Part shown: positions 24,322 through 36,192 of the stretch, piece by piece
Layout: each line of letters starts with the position of its first letter
Numbering within the stretch: the stretch's first letter is position 1
Translations under genes and position numbers: made by a program
Notes under the pieces: model-generated
What the model saw: the letters and a program-made list of their open reading frames with translations, nothing else
Told to the model about the DNA's origin: nothing
Databases searched by the model: none
Origin: Gossypium raimondii
Taxonomy: Eukaryota; Streptophyta; Magnoliopsida; Malvales; Malvaceae
Assembly (NCBI RefSeq): GCF_025698545.1
Contig: NC_068566.1
Span: forward strand, 14,947,444 to 15,011,443
Direction of reading: 5' to 3'
DNA: 64,000 bases

Positions 24322-25260
24322 AAAGGAGTCTCGATGGGTGATTCAACTGAATATGGCCTATGGATGGTCGTTGAAAGGTGTTCTCACCGGAACTCGAAGG
24401 AAAATCATAAATCGGTAAAAAAAATTTCGATGAACGTTGAAGGGGTCTAAATTTAAGGCGTTATCAATAGGGATTGAGGAAAAAAGAGAAAGGGAGGATT
24501 CAATGGCATATTCTTTGGGGTTTACTTTTAAAAATGAGATTTCTGTAAAAGGTTTGATTTGGGGGCCGTTAATAGGAAAAAAGTTGGAATTCTCGGGCCA
24601 GATAAGGAAAAAAAGATTTAGGCAATTTGAGTTGTGGCAACTTGCTTGGGCTAAAGAAATAGGCCGAAAACTTTAATTTTATTTCCAAAGGAATTGGGCT
24701 ATCGAAGGAGGATACCTATGCTTCAGGCTTTAGTAACATGGGGACTACTGGTGAGAGGAAAACAACTGATAACTTGGGCCCAGGATATGGCAGTTGGGCT
24801 TCACTTAGTAATGGGTCAGTTGCTGAAGCTACTTTACTAGACTTATGTGCCGTTAATTCAATGATGGAAATCACTGGAGATGGAATAAAAAAATGTTTTT
24901 CAAAATTGCAATAGTGGAGCCGAATGTTGAGAATAATTTGGATATTTGTAGGAAAAGGTCTATTAAGTTAGGTGGCTTTCAATGAAATGCCACTTCTCAC
25001 TTTAATCCTACTTTTAAAGGTTTGGTTGAATTGAGGATTTCTTTGAATTCTAATTTACTTGACCCTATGAAGCATTCGACAGTGGTTTCAAAGTAAAATT
25101 TGGGGCAAATGCTTCTATCCCTTTGAAGGGTGGTGACTTGTTGAATCCTGATTCCGGTGGTTCAAATCCCAAAATGTGGGGGTCAATTGGAAAAGGAACT
25201 GCTATTGGGAAATGAAGGGTTCTAAATAAAACTATTAAGGATCTTGGAGATCGTTTTAAG
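24322..25260 (+). pseudogene. LINE ORF1, C-terminal tail
   Basis: After the AAAGG target duplication, LINE coding similarity resumes with TEYGLWMVVERCSHRNSKEN, which follows the zinc knuckle in related plant LINE ORF1 proteins. The rest is a low-conservation tail with several stops and frameshifts, plus short readable stretches (for example 24,503-24,676). The end of ORF1 is not defined. Confidence 0.65.
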
Positions 25261-27060
25261 GTGATTAAAAATACAAAAAATTCTCTCTCGTGGGAGGGTT
25301 TAAATTCGGTATTACCAAATAAAGACACTCCGTGGATAGTAATTGGGGATTTTAGTGACATTCCCTCATCTTGTGAGAAGAAGGGAGGACGTAGAGAAAG
25401 GAAAAGATGCTCTGCTTTCGGTAATTTTATTGATTTCGCTAAGCTTCATGATTTTGGTTTCAAAGATTCATCTTTTACTTGGTAGAGATGTGGGGTTTTT
25501 GAAAGACTTGATAGGGCTATTTGTAATGATGCGTGGATTTCGGATTTCCCTAGCTGTTCAATGCCCCATCTTCCTAGACTCAAATCAGACCACTTGCCTC
25601 TTTTCTTGACCCTAAGGCATGAACCAAGTTTAATCAAAGGTAAGCCTTTCAGATTCCTTACCGGTTGGTTTGAGCATCCAGCCTTCTCTAATTTTATGTA
25701 GGACTTTTAAAGCTTTAAAAGTAATATGAGGGTCTCCATGAAGCAGCTTTCAGAGAATATGAAGCATTGGAATAGGAACATATGTGGGCATATTGGCACT
25801 TGTAAGAGAATCTTTTTCCTAATCTGTTTCAGAAGGATGTTCACGTTGTGGGTAAGGCAGTTACAGATGAAGAGATTAAGTTTGCTCTTTTTGATATGGC
25901 CCCGTTAAAAGCCCTAGGCAGTGATAGTTTACATGCCTTATCTTTCCAAAGTCAATGGGAACACATTGGTTCTTTTGTTTGTGATTGGGTAAAAAATATT
26001 TTCAAAGGGGAAATTATTGATCCAAGCCTTAGTAATACTTTACTTGTTCTCATACCAAAAGTTCATGCCCTAGAAAATTTTTCCCAGTTTAGGCCTATCA
26101 GTTTGTGCTTTGTTTTATATAAATTGGTTATAAAGGTCATTGCCAATTGGTTTAAGGAGGTTTTCCCTAATATTATTGCTCAGGAGCAAGTAGGATTCAT
26201 AGCAGGACGTAACGTTATAGATAATGTCATTATCACACAAGAAGTCATCCACTCTATGAGAAGCAAGCAGAAGAACATAAAATGGATGGCCGTAAATATC
26301 GATTTGGAGAAGGCATACGATTGAGTTCTTTGGGATTTTATTGAGGCTTTTCTTCAAGTCGCAGGTATTCTTGATCTCCTTATTAATGTTATAATGTCTG
26401 CTATATCTAATCCTACTATGAAAATTCTTTGGAATGGAGTTTCATCCCTAAAATTTAAGCCGGCCAGGGGTATCCGTTAGAGGTGTTTGCTATCTCCGTA
26501 TTTATTTGTTTTCTGTATGGAGTGCCTTGGCCACAACATTCACTTGACGATTCAACGTGGTCAGTGGAAGCCTATCTGCCTTAGTCATTCCGTCTAGATA
26601 TATCTCCTTTTTTTTACAGATGACCTTATCATTTTTGGGATAGAGGACAAAGATCAAGCAAGGTTGTTGAGAGGAATTCTAAAAGATTTCTATAATTTAT
26701 CTGGTCATCTGGTGAATGTAAGGAAATCTAATATTTTTTTCTCTAAAGGTGTTAATGAAGAGACCAAGAATCTCCTTAGTGACATTATGGGATTTAATAG
26801 GGTGCAAAACCTTGGATCTTATCTGGGAACACCTCCTCTACATGAGAAAGTGAATAATAGTACTCTAAAATTCGTTGTTGATTAGATTTGTAACAAACTA
26901 GAAAACTAGAAGGCTAGGAAATTATCCTTAGTTGGGAGGGCCATTTTGGCCGAGTCAGTGTTGTTAATGATACCAAGCTACTTCATGAAATCGATGAGGA
27001 TCCCTAAAGGTCTCTGTGAGGAGATTGAGCAATTGGTTAGAAAATTCATTTGGGGGTAAC
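25261..27060 (+). pseudogene. LINE ORF2, endonuclease and reverse transcriptase, decayed
   Basis: The endonuclease part (25,310-25,640) shows PWIVIGDFSDI; relatives usually have an Asn where Ser is here (GDFN), a likely loss of a catalytic residue. The reverse transcriptase part (25,848-26,900) shows LVLIPKVHALENFSQFRPIS, QVGFIAGRNVIDNV, VNIDLEKAYD and then, after frame breaks, FFTDDLIIF at the catalytic position (usually A/V-D-D) and GHLVNVRKSNIFFSK. Stops occur at 25,483, 26,322 and 26,883. Similarity fades after about 27,060, before the domain usually found at the C-terminus. Confidence 0.82.
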
Positions 27061-27315
27061 GAGAGGGAAGATGGTTCTGGTCAGTTAGGAGTCAATATGC
27101 CAACCTAGATCCCGTGGAGAACTTGGTTTTAGGCGTTTGGAGGACCAAAATACTTCATTCTTAATTGAAACTTGGTTTCAATGTTATTTCCAGCTTGAAT
27201 ATTTTTTGGGTTTGGGTGCTCTAATCGAAGTATAGAGTCCCTATTTGTTTACCTGTATCCTTAACAAAGGGGTGTTGTTTCTTTTATTTGGAGAAGTCTT
27301 ACTAAAGTATGGCCA

Positions 27316-27795
27316 TGATAACTCTTGAAAAGAGTTATATTTCAGGCCTCTTCAATAAAGTTTTTGCTTGTAATTAAGAAAATATGTTTGCATTTTAGAC
27401 TTATTACTAGAGCATTAAATACTAAATCTTGGATTGTGTTTTAACTATAAATTTGTTACTTTTAATTGATGTAAAAGAGGTTTGGTGGTCTTTGGTAGTA
27501 TGTGCAGGTAGGATGAAAGAGGCAAGATGAAGGAAAAAGGAAGAGGAAAAGAGAACGAAGGAAGTGAAACATTGCCATGGCAAATAGTGGGATAAATTGC
27601 CAATAGAAATGCCATGGCAATTCTAGAAATATGACATAACACTCAATCCACGTCACTCTCAGCTAGCTATATGTGTACCAGATAAATCACCTTGAAAAAG
27701 AGGAGCAAAATATGTGTGCTGAGAGGGACGAGTCTACCCTATAAAAGGAGGAGAGAGAAGAGAATGAAACACACGGATTGGGAGAAAAAATTTGT
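27316..27795 (+). mobile_element. LTR fragment, first of two related copies
   Basis: Begins TGATAACTCTTG and matches 29,418-29,880 over about 470 bp at roughly 70-75% by eye (shared CCATGGCA, GTGTACCAGATAAAT, ACCCTATAAAAG). The start holds a perfect 9-bp inverted repeat, ATAACTCTT and AAGAGTTAT, three bases apart. The TATA-like CCCTATAAAAG near 27,736 suggests plus orientation. Similarity stops around 27,795, so the copy is truncated or interrupted there. Confidence 0.6.
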
Positions 27796-29412
27796 CTTTG
27801 TGATGAATGACTTAATTATTATCGAATAGTAATTGACTTTTCATGAAGGAAAATGTAATGACTACCATGAGATCCCAAAAATATCAATGATATCTTATAA
27901 AGGTAACATAGTTATGACAATGTCATTGGACGAGCACTAAGTAGTTGCTTTTGTAATGGTATGTCGTTAGGGAGGGTTCAGTCACAATACTATAGTGGAA
28001 TGAGTTCGTGACTAAATGAGTTTATAATTAATAGGCGAAAAGTCAAAACTTAATGATAAATCATTTGAGCTCTAATTACATATGTCTAATCGGTCCCTCT
28101 GCTAGCTCGTTGAAACCAGAAATGAATTGTGTGTTTGAATAGAAAGGAACAAAATGAATAGGAAAAAAGAAATGGGAAACATTCATGAATTATTATGGTT
28201 GTTTCTGAAATAAAATAATGGAATCATTTCGAAATGAATGTAGATTTCCAAAATGGAAATGGAAATGGAAATGGAAATGATTCATTTGCAATTTATATGG
28301 ATTAGTTAAAAATGATCGTAAGAATGAGTTTATGTTTTTGAGCTATTTTGAATCCCGAAAATGAAAATAAACCATTCGGTCACAGTGAACATGTTTAGTT
28401 TTGAAATATTAAATATATTTTCTCAAATTTTACTAGGGAAAATCATCAAAATTTTACCGGGGTAAAATTGAGATGAAAAAAAATTATTTAATTGGAAAAT
28501 TAATGTTTATTTTGAAAAGTAGAAAAATATGTATTGGATTGGACTAAAGTATAAAGTATTGGGTTAAAAGTCCAGAATGCACATATAATTTAGTCCCATA
28601 CAATGAGAGGTCTGAATCCCTATCATAATACATATGAGGGGAAGCATAACCTATTAGCTCCTCTCCCTCTCCTAGTTGGACTAATAAGTTTTTTTTTCTA
28701 TTTGAAATAAACATCGATAATTCAACAAGGGTTCTACCTTCTCTCCCTATAAGTAGATGGCACCAGTAGAGCTATTTACACAACTTTGAGAGATTGTTAC
28801 TTTGCTAAAAAAATAGAGATAATTTATTCTCAACTATTAAATATATTTTTCAAGAATAACAATTCTATCGGCTTCTATTAAAGAATAAAGAATTTCTATT
28901 TTCACCCAAAATAAAAGAGATAAAACTTTTTTCTAATTCTATGTTTCGATTCAATTTATTTGAGCCTACACTCGACGCAGTTCAAGGTACGAGAATAGCA
29001 CAAAAGGTTGTTTGGTTGAAAGCAATGAATGTCCTCTAAGTCGAAAACACGTGTATGAATTTGATTAGGGTTATTGCTGTAAATATCACAAAAGACTTCG
29101 ACTTTCAAAATTTTAATTTTGCACTATGCAAGAAAACTATTTTCAAACTGGATTTTTTCCCAATAGACATGTGTAATGAAAATAAACAGGTAAAATCGAA
29201 GCTCCGAGATTCCAATAAATGAAGTATGACTAGATTATTTTCGTCTCCTCCATTGAAAAATTCAAGAGATGTCCATAGCCATTTTTCTTCCCCGTTTGGG
29301 TTTTCCGAGAAAGAGAGGCGGAGACCAAGCAATTTGAGACCTCAGACTATGTCAGTGGCTAATGTTGGTAATGTATGTAACGTTGATAGATAGTTATGCG
29401 AGTATTGTGGAA
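27796..29412. other. Non-coding, probably remnants of a Ty1/copia-like LTR
   Basis: No gene is recognised. The 27,960-28,130 stretch (GTCTAATCGGTCCCTCTGC, TAGCTCGTTGAAACC) and the 28,900-29,000 stretch (TTATTTGAGCCTACACTCG, then ACGAGAATAGCA) look like parts of cotton copia-type LTRs. I could not fix termini or a target duplication. GGAAATGGAAATGGAAATGG at 28,257-28,278 is a short (GGAAAT)n run. From 29,080 to 29,412 nothing is identified. Confidence 0.35.
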
Positions 29413-29417
29413 GAAAC

Positions 29418-30876
29418 TGATAACTCTTGAAAAGTGTTATCTTTCGAATCTTTAAGTTTGATTAAATTCCTGTACTTAAGTAGATATATTTGCATTTTTA
29501 GGTTATTTTTAGAACATTGCATAATAACGCTTGGATTATGCCTTAAATGTTATTTCATGTTACTTTTACTGCTAGGAAGAAGGGAATTGGTTGTTGTATG
29601 TAGTAGGTGCAGGAAGGAAGAAAAAGGAGGAAGAGAATGAAAGAAGTAAATTATTACCATGGCAAAAGGTTGGATGAATTACCAACACAAATGCCATGAC
29701 AATTCCAGGAAAATGCTGATGCAACACTCAGTCCTCGTCAGTCTCAACCAGCTGGACGTGTACCAGATAAATTCACTTGAAAAAGAGAGAGAAAAAGTGT
29801 GTGCTATGAGAGGGGACTTACCCTATAAAAGAGGAAGGAGAAAAGAAAGAAATAAAATTTTTCTACATACGGGGATTGTGCACGAGGATTTAAGAAGGGG
29901 ATTGGGAGAGCATTTTTCTCTCTAGAAAATCTTGTGAAAAGTTCTAGAGAAAAAGGAGAGGGTAATAGCTTAAGAATAGAGTACAGGCACAAGGAAAGGG
30001 ATGAATAATCAGCCTTTGGTCTTGCATGATTCAGCAGCGTCGAAGTGAGAGCTGGAGTGGCGAAAGCTTCCTGGAGTTCTACCTTGATTGTGTTAATTGA
30101 TTTCTGTGATTTCTAAATTGTCAATGATGATTTTGAATGTTATCCTATTTTTGGATTTTAAATCCCAACCCATGAGATAATTACATTTGGGTTGGAATTA
30201 CTGGATTTATCTTGATACTTTTAATGATTATGGTGATATTTTGAGTAGATCTAGTGTTTTATTCAGTTTGGATTATTTTAAATGTATGCATGCAAGCTTT
30301 AGACATAGATGAATGCATGGTATATCCTTAGACTTGATTGAATTCTGAAAAAGGTTAAATAAGTTGGATCGTAATTGAATGATACAAGCGAGTACTCGTA
30401 GACTTTAGAGATAGAGTTGTGATCTGTACAGAGCAATGAAGAACATTGTTAGGTACTGTTCTTAAGACTTGTAGACATACAAATACTTAGAATGATATCT
30501 TTAATTCTAGCTCTTGAAAGAAGTAGAATGCAGTAGTTTTACTCTGAGCAGTAATTTGGTCAAGATTTTGTCATGACATTATTATGTTATTAAGATATAA
30601 TCCAAGTAATTCCAACCTTCCTATTCAACAACATCAAACCTATCAACTTTGTCTCATAGAATTGCCACAACATTTTATTCAATATTTGATTTTTATATTT
30701 CATATATTAATACTTCACCTCAAATCATTATTCTATTTACTTTTCTATAAACCTAATTAGTATAGTTTATAGTAATAACTCAACCATATTTTTAACTATT
30801 CTGGTCCCTTGGGAGACGATCTCACTTATCACTTTATTACTTGATTCAACGTGTATACTTGTACATTCGCATTACA
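29418..30876 (+). mobile_element. LTR, second and longer copy, 1.46 kb
   Basis: Begins TGATAACTCTTG with a one-mismatch version of the terminal inverted repeat, and has ACCCTATAAAAGAGGAAGG (TATA-like) near 29,820. The end GTACATTCGCATTACA (30,876) lies after GGGAGACGATCTCACTTATC, which resembles the GAGACGATAACT segment near the end of the 31,787-33,625 LTR. Bases flanking the two ends (GAAAC, TATCC) do not match, so I cannot show it is a clean solo LTR. No coding sequence. Confidence 0.6.
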
Positions 30877-31786
30877 TATCCACATGTGACATAAACCACA
30901 GAGATAAGTACAGAATAAAAAGTGGAGCTTGTATCTTGTGCGGTTCAAAAGAACACTGGAAGTGAGACTGTCCGAACCATCACACTTGTACGGTTCCACT
31001 CTGTCTGCATAAGTGTCCTACTTTTCCCTTTCCTCAGCATAGCCCTGGTGTCATCCCTCACAACATCCTTCATACCTGAAATATAAAACACATAGGGGTT
31101 ACTTTGAGAGAACTTAGTGAGACTATCCCCCCTTTTTTACCTGTATTCTCATCTTAACTTTTCTTCCTCAGAGTACGCCTAATCGGCGTTGTCTTTGAAA
31201 TGTTAGCACGAAGGCCATTTCATAGACTGTGACACTAAGTCTTATCATTGACTTCAGATATCTTCCTTTATTCCTTGAAGCTTCAGACACTCGTTTGATC
31301 AACAGATAGCCACGAAGGCATCCACTTGACTTAGATAGCCACAGAGGCGTCCATACATCATTAGATAGCCACAAAGGCGTCCACATAACATATAGAGCCA
31401 CAAAGGCATCGTTATATAACATTAGATAACCACAAAGGCTTCCTCATATAATAGACTTCTCCAAGAAGGTACATTTAACAGAATTGGCCACAAAGGCTCT
31501 CAATTTAACATACTTTGCCTTGAAGGTGCATTCACAGAGTCAACCACTATGGCTCCATATAACAAATATCACCATAAAGGCTCATATATAACAAAGAACA
31601 GCCACAAAGGCTTCTATATTTCGATAAATGATGTTTTTAACAATAGGGATTTTCCACTAATCACTTGGTACTCCCCCAGCCTTCCTTTAACTTTTCCCCC
31701 ACATGACTCCATAGTCCCAGACTAGGTCTTACACTATGTGGTTTTCTTATCCCCATATGATGCCATAGCCACCATGACTAGGTCTT
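30877..31786. other. LTR-like DNA with GCCACAAAGGC repeats
   Basis: No gene recognised. From 31,303 to 31,615 the motif GCCAC(A/G)(A/G)AGGC recurs about ten times, diverged, at 28-45 bp spacing with CATATAACA-like linkers. Two copies of GACTAGGTCTTACACTAT-type sequence at 31,722 and 31,777 form a further duplication, the second split by the solo LTR at 31,787. The style resembles 46,540-47,000, so both may be LTR pieces of one gypsy family. Confidence 0.45.
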
Positions 31787-33625
31787 TGTAAACTAATATA
31801 TATATATATGATTTTTCCTATATAATTCATTAACTTTTTACTTAAATTTGTTGTTAAAACCAAGTAATTGTTTAATAAATTAATGAAATATGAAAAAATA
31901 TGAAATTAGGACATAGAAATTATTAAAATATGATTTTATACTTTATTATATAGTTTTCATGCATAAAATGACTTATTTTATATTAATTTGAGCATATTAT
32001 ATTTTTAAGCTATAAAGTGGGTCATGCATGATTAAATTAAATAATAAATATAAAGCTATATTTAATAATTCATTTTTAATATTTCATTAATAAATTGGGT
32101 TTTAATTAATTAAGTAAATTGATTAATTAAAGTGGTTAAATTATATTATTTGGTCCTCTAAACTATCTACTATTTTTGGACAGGTCTAAGAGTTTTCTTC
32201 TAATTGCAAAACCGTCCAAATTGGAAACCAAGTCAACCCAATTTTCGGCTGCACATGGATGTCATAAACTATTTTTTGGTTTAATTATACAAAGTCCTTG
32301 AAGAGCTAAAGAAATTGGAGATTTTCCCGAAGATTTGTTGATGATCGAGTCTTAGTCTTGAGTTGTTGTGGCACTCAAATTGACCAAAAATCAAGGAAAA
32401 ATCAGCCACATTTTCTCAATTCATGGCCGGCCACTCTTGGAGGAAGTTTCAAAGGATGGACACTCCTATTTTTAGCAAACTAGCTCCCTTGCCTCACCTA
32501 TAAATAAGAGCTCATTTCTCACTTTTTCAATATCTCTCATCACATCATCTCTCACTCATTCATCATTCTCTCAAATTTTCTAGCTATCTTTCCCCTCAAT
32601 CATCCTTGCATAAGGATTTTAGCAATTAATCCTCTTAAAGAACCCTTGGTCGGCCACCTTGGAGAGCCATCAAAAAAGGAGCAATGCAAAGAAGCGAAGA
32701 AGCCTCGTCAGTTAGAGTCTTGGGTGACAGCCACTTTGAATTAGGTTTAATCTTTCTTTTCTTTAAATTTAATTTAAAGATGTTTGCTATGTGTTCTTTG
32801 TTCTTGTTTACAAAAATGATAGCTTAATTTTATTTAAGCTGGGAAGATTATTTTGATTAAATAATATTTATTTGATTCATGCTTATAATGTTTGTGCCTC
32901 AATCGATTATATTTTCAATTAAAATCAAGTCTGTATTTCGTTCATACGTGATTGAAATTCACCTGAATTAGCCGAGCGATGCTAACCAGACGACGGCTAA
33001 TGGACGCATGATTGAAATGTGCATGCTCAATTTAGATCCTAACCTGATTGAATTGTAGGTTGCATAATAATTCTAACTAAGCTCTGTTATCTGCATAGTT
33101 TTTAGATTTGTGTGATTAAATTGTTTCACACCTAACACGTCCTTGTTACCTCACATGAATGCTAAGAAACCCTTAGTAAATAAGGATCAGTAAAATGCGT
33201 ATTTACTAAGTAAAAGATTCCGAAAGGACCTAATATGGTTTCCAAACTCATGAAAGATCAAGTTGCCATGGAATGTTTTTCCGAATGTTATTAAGCATGT
33301 TGATAATAAATTGAGTTTAATTAAAGTAATTGTCCTAGTTTATTTATGTTATAATTATTGCAAATTGTGTTTAATTTTACTAAAATCTATTTCATTCATA
33401 TAGTTTGCATACTTAGGATAATTTGCATTAAGGATCATTGCATTTAGTTTAATATATTTTAATCACCACTTTTCAACTATATTGTGTTTTTATTTACTAA
33501 ATTGTTAATATAATTTTACAAATTAAGTGACTTAGCACAAATACAATCCCTGTGGAGACGATAACTCTATACTCACTTATTACTTGATAACGACTGTGTA
33601 CACTTGCACAAACCCCAGCGTTACA
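31787..33625 (+). mobile_element. Solo LTR, 1,839 bp, with GTCTT target duplication
   Basis: Begins TGTAAACTAAT and ends AGCGTTACA; the terminal TGTAA and TTACA are inverted repeats. GTCTT flanks it at 31782-31786 and 33626-33630. With the LTR and one GTCTT removed, the host reads GACTAGGTCTTACACTATATGG, closely matching a second host copy at 31,722, which strongly supports the boundaries. CACCTATAAATAAGAGC near 32,496 is a TATA-like box on the plus strand. No coding sequence. Confidence 0.87.
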
Positions 33626-34377
33626 GTCTTACACTATATGGTCTTCTTGCCATCTCCGTGGTCTTTTCTTATCAGAATTCGTGTTTACTGTCCCGACGGG
33701 CTCACACGCAATCAAAATTGACATCCAGACTTATGCAACTCATGCAACTTATTCATGTAGAGATTCCATCATGCTTTCAGACGTGTTTATGCATGTACAT
33801 GCTTCTCTATGGAATAGAGACTTATCATTCAACCCATTCTTTCTTACATATTCATCGTGTTCATACTTTTCTTCAGAAAAAAAGCATGTCATCAAACTTA
33901 TGCTTTCTTCATAGCAGAAGCACATTATCATTCAAACATCACACTTTCTTCTCATATCACAAGCACATCGTCATATGAAAATCGCATGCAAGCTCATCAA
34001 ACATTTAGAACAGAAGAGATAAATGTGTACATATGTACAAAAAGAGTTAGTTCATAGACTCACCATTTAGCCCCAAAGGTAGCTTAAACTTTAGAACTGG
34101 GCTTCCATCGAGTAGCTCGCCAGCCTCTAAATGATAAATCATAAGAACTCATCAAGATATATTCATCTATCTCATTTCCTTGCACTTTGAGCACTAGAAT
34201 TCCTAAGTAAAACTTTGCCATACTAGCTTCCCCAAGCTAATTATATCTGCTCTTAGGCAGCATAGTGTGTAAGATAGTGAATCTTACCTTGACAAGGTGC
34301 ATCATAGAGCTCAGATCCATTTCCTAGTCTTAGCTTAAGTGTCTCTTCTGGATTTGCTTTAGTCTAAGCTCAAAAAC
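33626..34377. other. LTR-like host DNA between solo LTR and Athila LTR
   Basis: Continuation of the LTR-like sequence of 30,877-31,786. No gene, RNA or clear repeat array is seen. CATCATAGAGCTCAGATCC and CTTAGCTTAAGTGTCTCTTC near 34,300-34,350 look like the end portion of an LTR that would read on the minus strand; this is inference. Confidence 0.35.
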
Positions 34378-36192
34378 TGGAAACACAAGAATATAAAGAC
34401 TTTTTTAGCACCTTTTGAGTAGTAATTCATGTAGTTTCTAAGTAATTTTTGTCAATTTTCATACTTTAATTATAAAATAATTAATTAGAACTCAATTTAT
34501 GAAACATATTGAATTTTATTTTTTTATAATGAATTTGCACAATTTTATCTATTTTCGACAACTTTGCACAAAGGGTGAAAAATCGGCTCGGCAGTCACCT
34601 TGAGAAGATTGGACCATCGAAGCACTTTTCATATCAATTGACCCAAGAGTATGGCTAATTATTTTCTAGCCACGGATGACCCAAATTACATTCCTTGAAG
34701 ACATTTAATAATTGTTTTTGATTAAAAAAATAAGGTTAAATTTAAATTATAACCTGATGTAGAGAAATGAGACCAAATGTGCTAAGTCAAGAGGACTGAT
34801 CCACGAAGAAAATGGTAGCCCAAACTGTCCCATATAGTTGACCCAAGTAGCTTATTTTTTTTATTATTTTTACACTTTCAAATCAGCCCTTGAAATTTTC
34901 CTAAATGCCATTTGAACCCCTCCCCTTTTCATACCTTCTATTTTTAGCCACAAGCTAAAAATAGCAAATTGAAGTCATCCATTCCTTCCTCCTAGCATGG
35001 CCAGCAATGGGAAGGGGAATTGGTTGCTGTTTTTAGTTAATTTTAGCTGTCATCTCCCACTATAAAAATCTCCATTCATTTCCTCATTTTTAATCCCTCA
35101 CTTCACACATATCTCTTTCACACATTTTCTCTTATCTTTCTTTTTCTTTCATTTCTAGCTGTTTTCCAAATTCTTTCTTCCCTTATTGATTTCCCCTTTC
35201 GAAAAATAGCTAGCACTCCCCTTTGAGCAGCAAAAATCAAGTGTTTGTGAATGTCTTGGATCAACAAAATGAGCAAAGAAGAGAGAAGCGCACTAGTTTG
35301 GCTTTGGAAGATAATCGAGATTTGTTTTCTAGTTCCCTTCTCTTAATCTTTTCAGTTTATATTGTGATTACGATTGTGAATTTTTCTTGTGTTGATGTTC
35401 TTTCATTAATTTAAATGACTTAAATTTCATCCGTGCTAGATTGATTGCGTTCTGTCCACTTGAATTATTAAAAATGTGTTTGTGTTATTATTAGGCCTTG
35501 GTAAATTGTTCAATTAAATAAAATTATGCCTATGTTCTATTTGTATTTTAATTGTAAGTTAACAATTGAATTAGTTATTAAAAAATTGAAATTATAATTA
35601 ACTCGACACAATCTTTAATTGGTGTATGTTTAATCTTCTAAGATAGTTGAGGGTTAAATTAGCAATTGGTATTAAACAATACTTTAGCCTTCCATAACTT
35701 GTAAGATTATTGTGATTAAATTGTTTCAATATAGGAATATATTGTTACCTCACTTTATCTTATACTTGCTTATGAGAATTTGATTAATTTTTGAATTGAA
35801 ATAGAAATATGTTGAAGGGATTAATGGATTTAGGAAGTATGTGCATTAGTTAACAAAATACCAAGTTGCCATGAAATTATTGGTAGCAACATGAACATAG
35901 TTTTAATAATTCAAAGTTAAAGAATGAAATTGATTTAACACATTTATCTCATATTGATTAAATCTTATTTTTAGAAATCGTACATTTGGAATTTTATTTT
36001 CTTAGTTAATCACTTAGTTAATTTTTAGTTTATATATCACCTCTTTCAAATCAAGATATTTTTCCTCACAAATTTGTTAAAATTTTGCATTTGATAAATA
36101 TTTTCTTGCACAGTCCCCGTGGGTACGATAACTTGACATTTTTTTCACTTTATTAATTGTTAATGATTATGTACACTTTCCCATTTTCGTCA
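34378..36192 (+). mobile_element. Athila-type 5' LTR, element 1, 1,815 bp
   Basis: Starts TGGAAACACAAGAAT and ends CATTTTCGTCA, just before a primer site. The LTR at 38,667 starts TGGAAACACGAAAAT and has nearly the same length. Both contain GACTTTGCACAAAGGG-like and GTGGGTACGATAACT segments. The start is set by where similarity between the two LTRs begins, so it may be off by a few bases. Confidence 0.75.

Larger units (their letters stand above)
5170..27315 (+). mobile_element. L1-type LINE, split by two LTR-retrotransposon insertions
   Basis: Three pieces form one non-LTR retrotransposon: about 5,170-5,308 (start of ORF1, with RNTKKVRFKDNG), 10,688-11,469 (rest of the ORF1 conserved domain and zinc knuckle), and 24,322-27,315 (ORF1 tail and ORF2). 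The pieces are separated by elements flanked by perfect 5-bp target duplications (TGTTT and AAAGG). ORF1 similarity resumes directly after each element: SWKD-type sequence after the first, and YGLWMVVER after the second. Stops and frameshifts show the copy is dead. No poly(A) tail or outer target duplication was found; the 3' end meets an LTR at 27,316 and is probably truncated. Confidence 0.82.
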
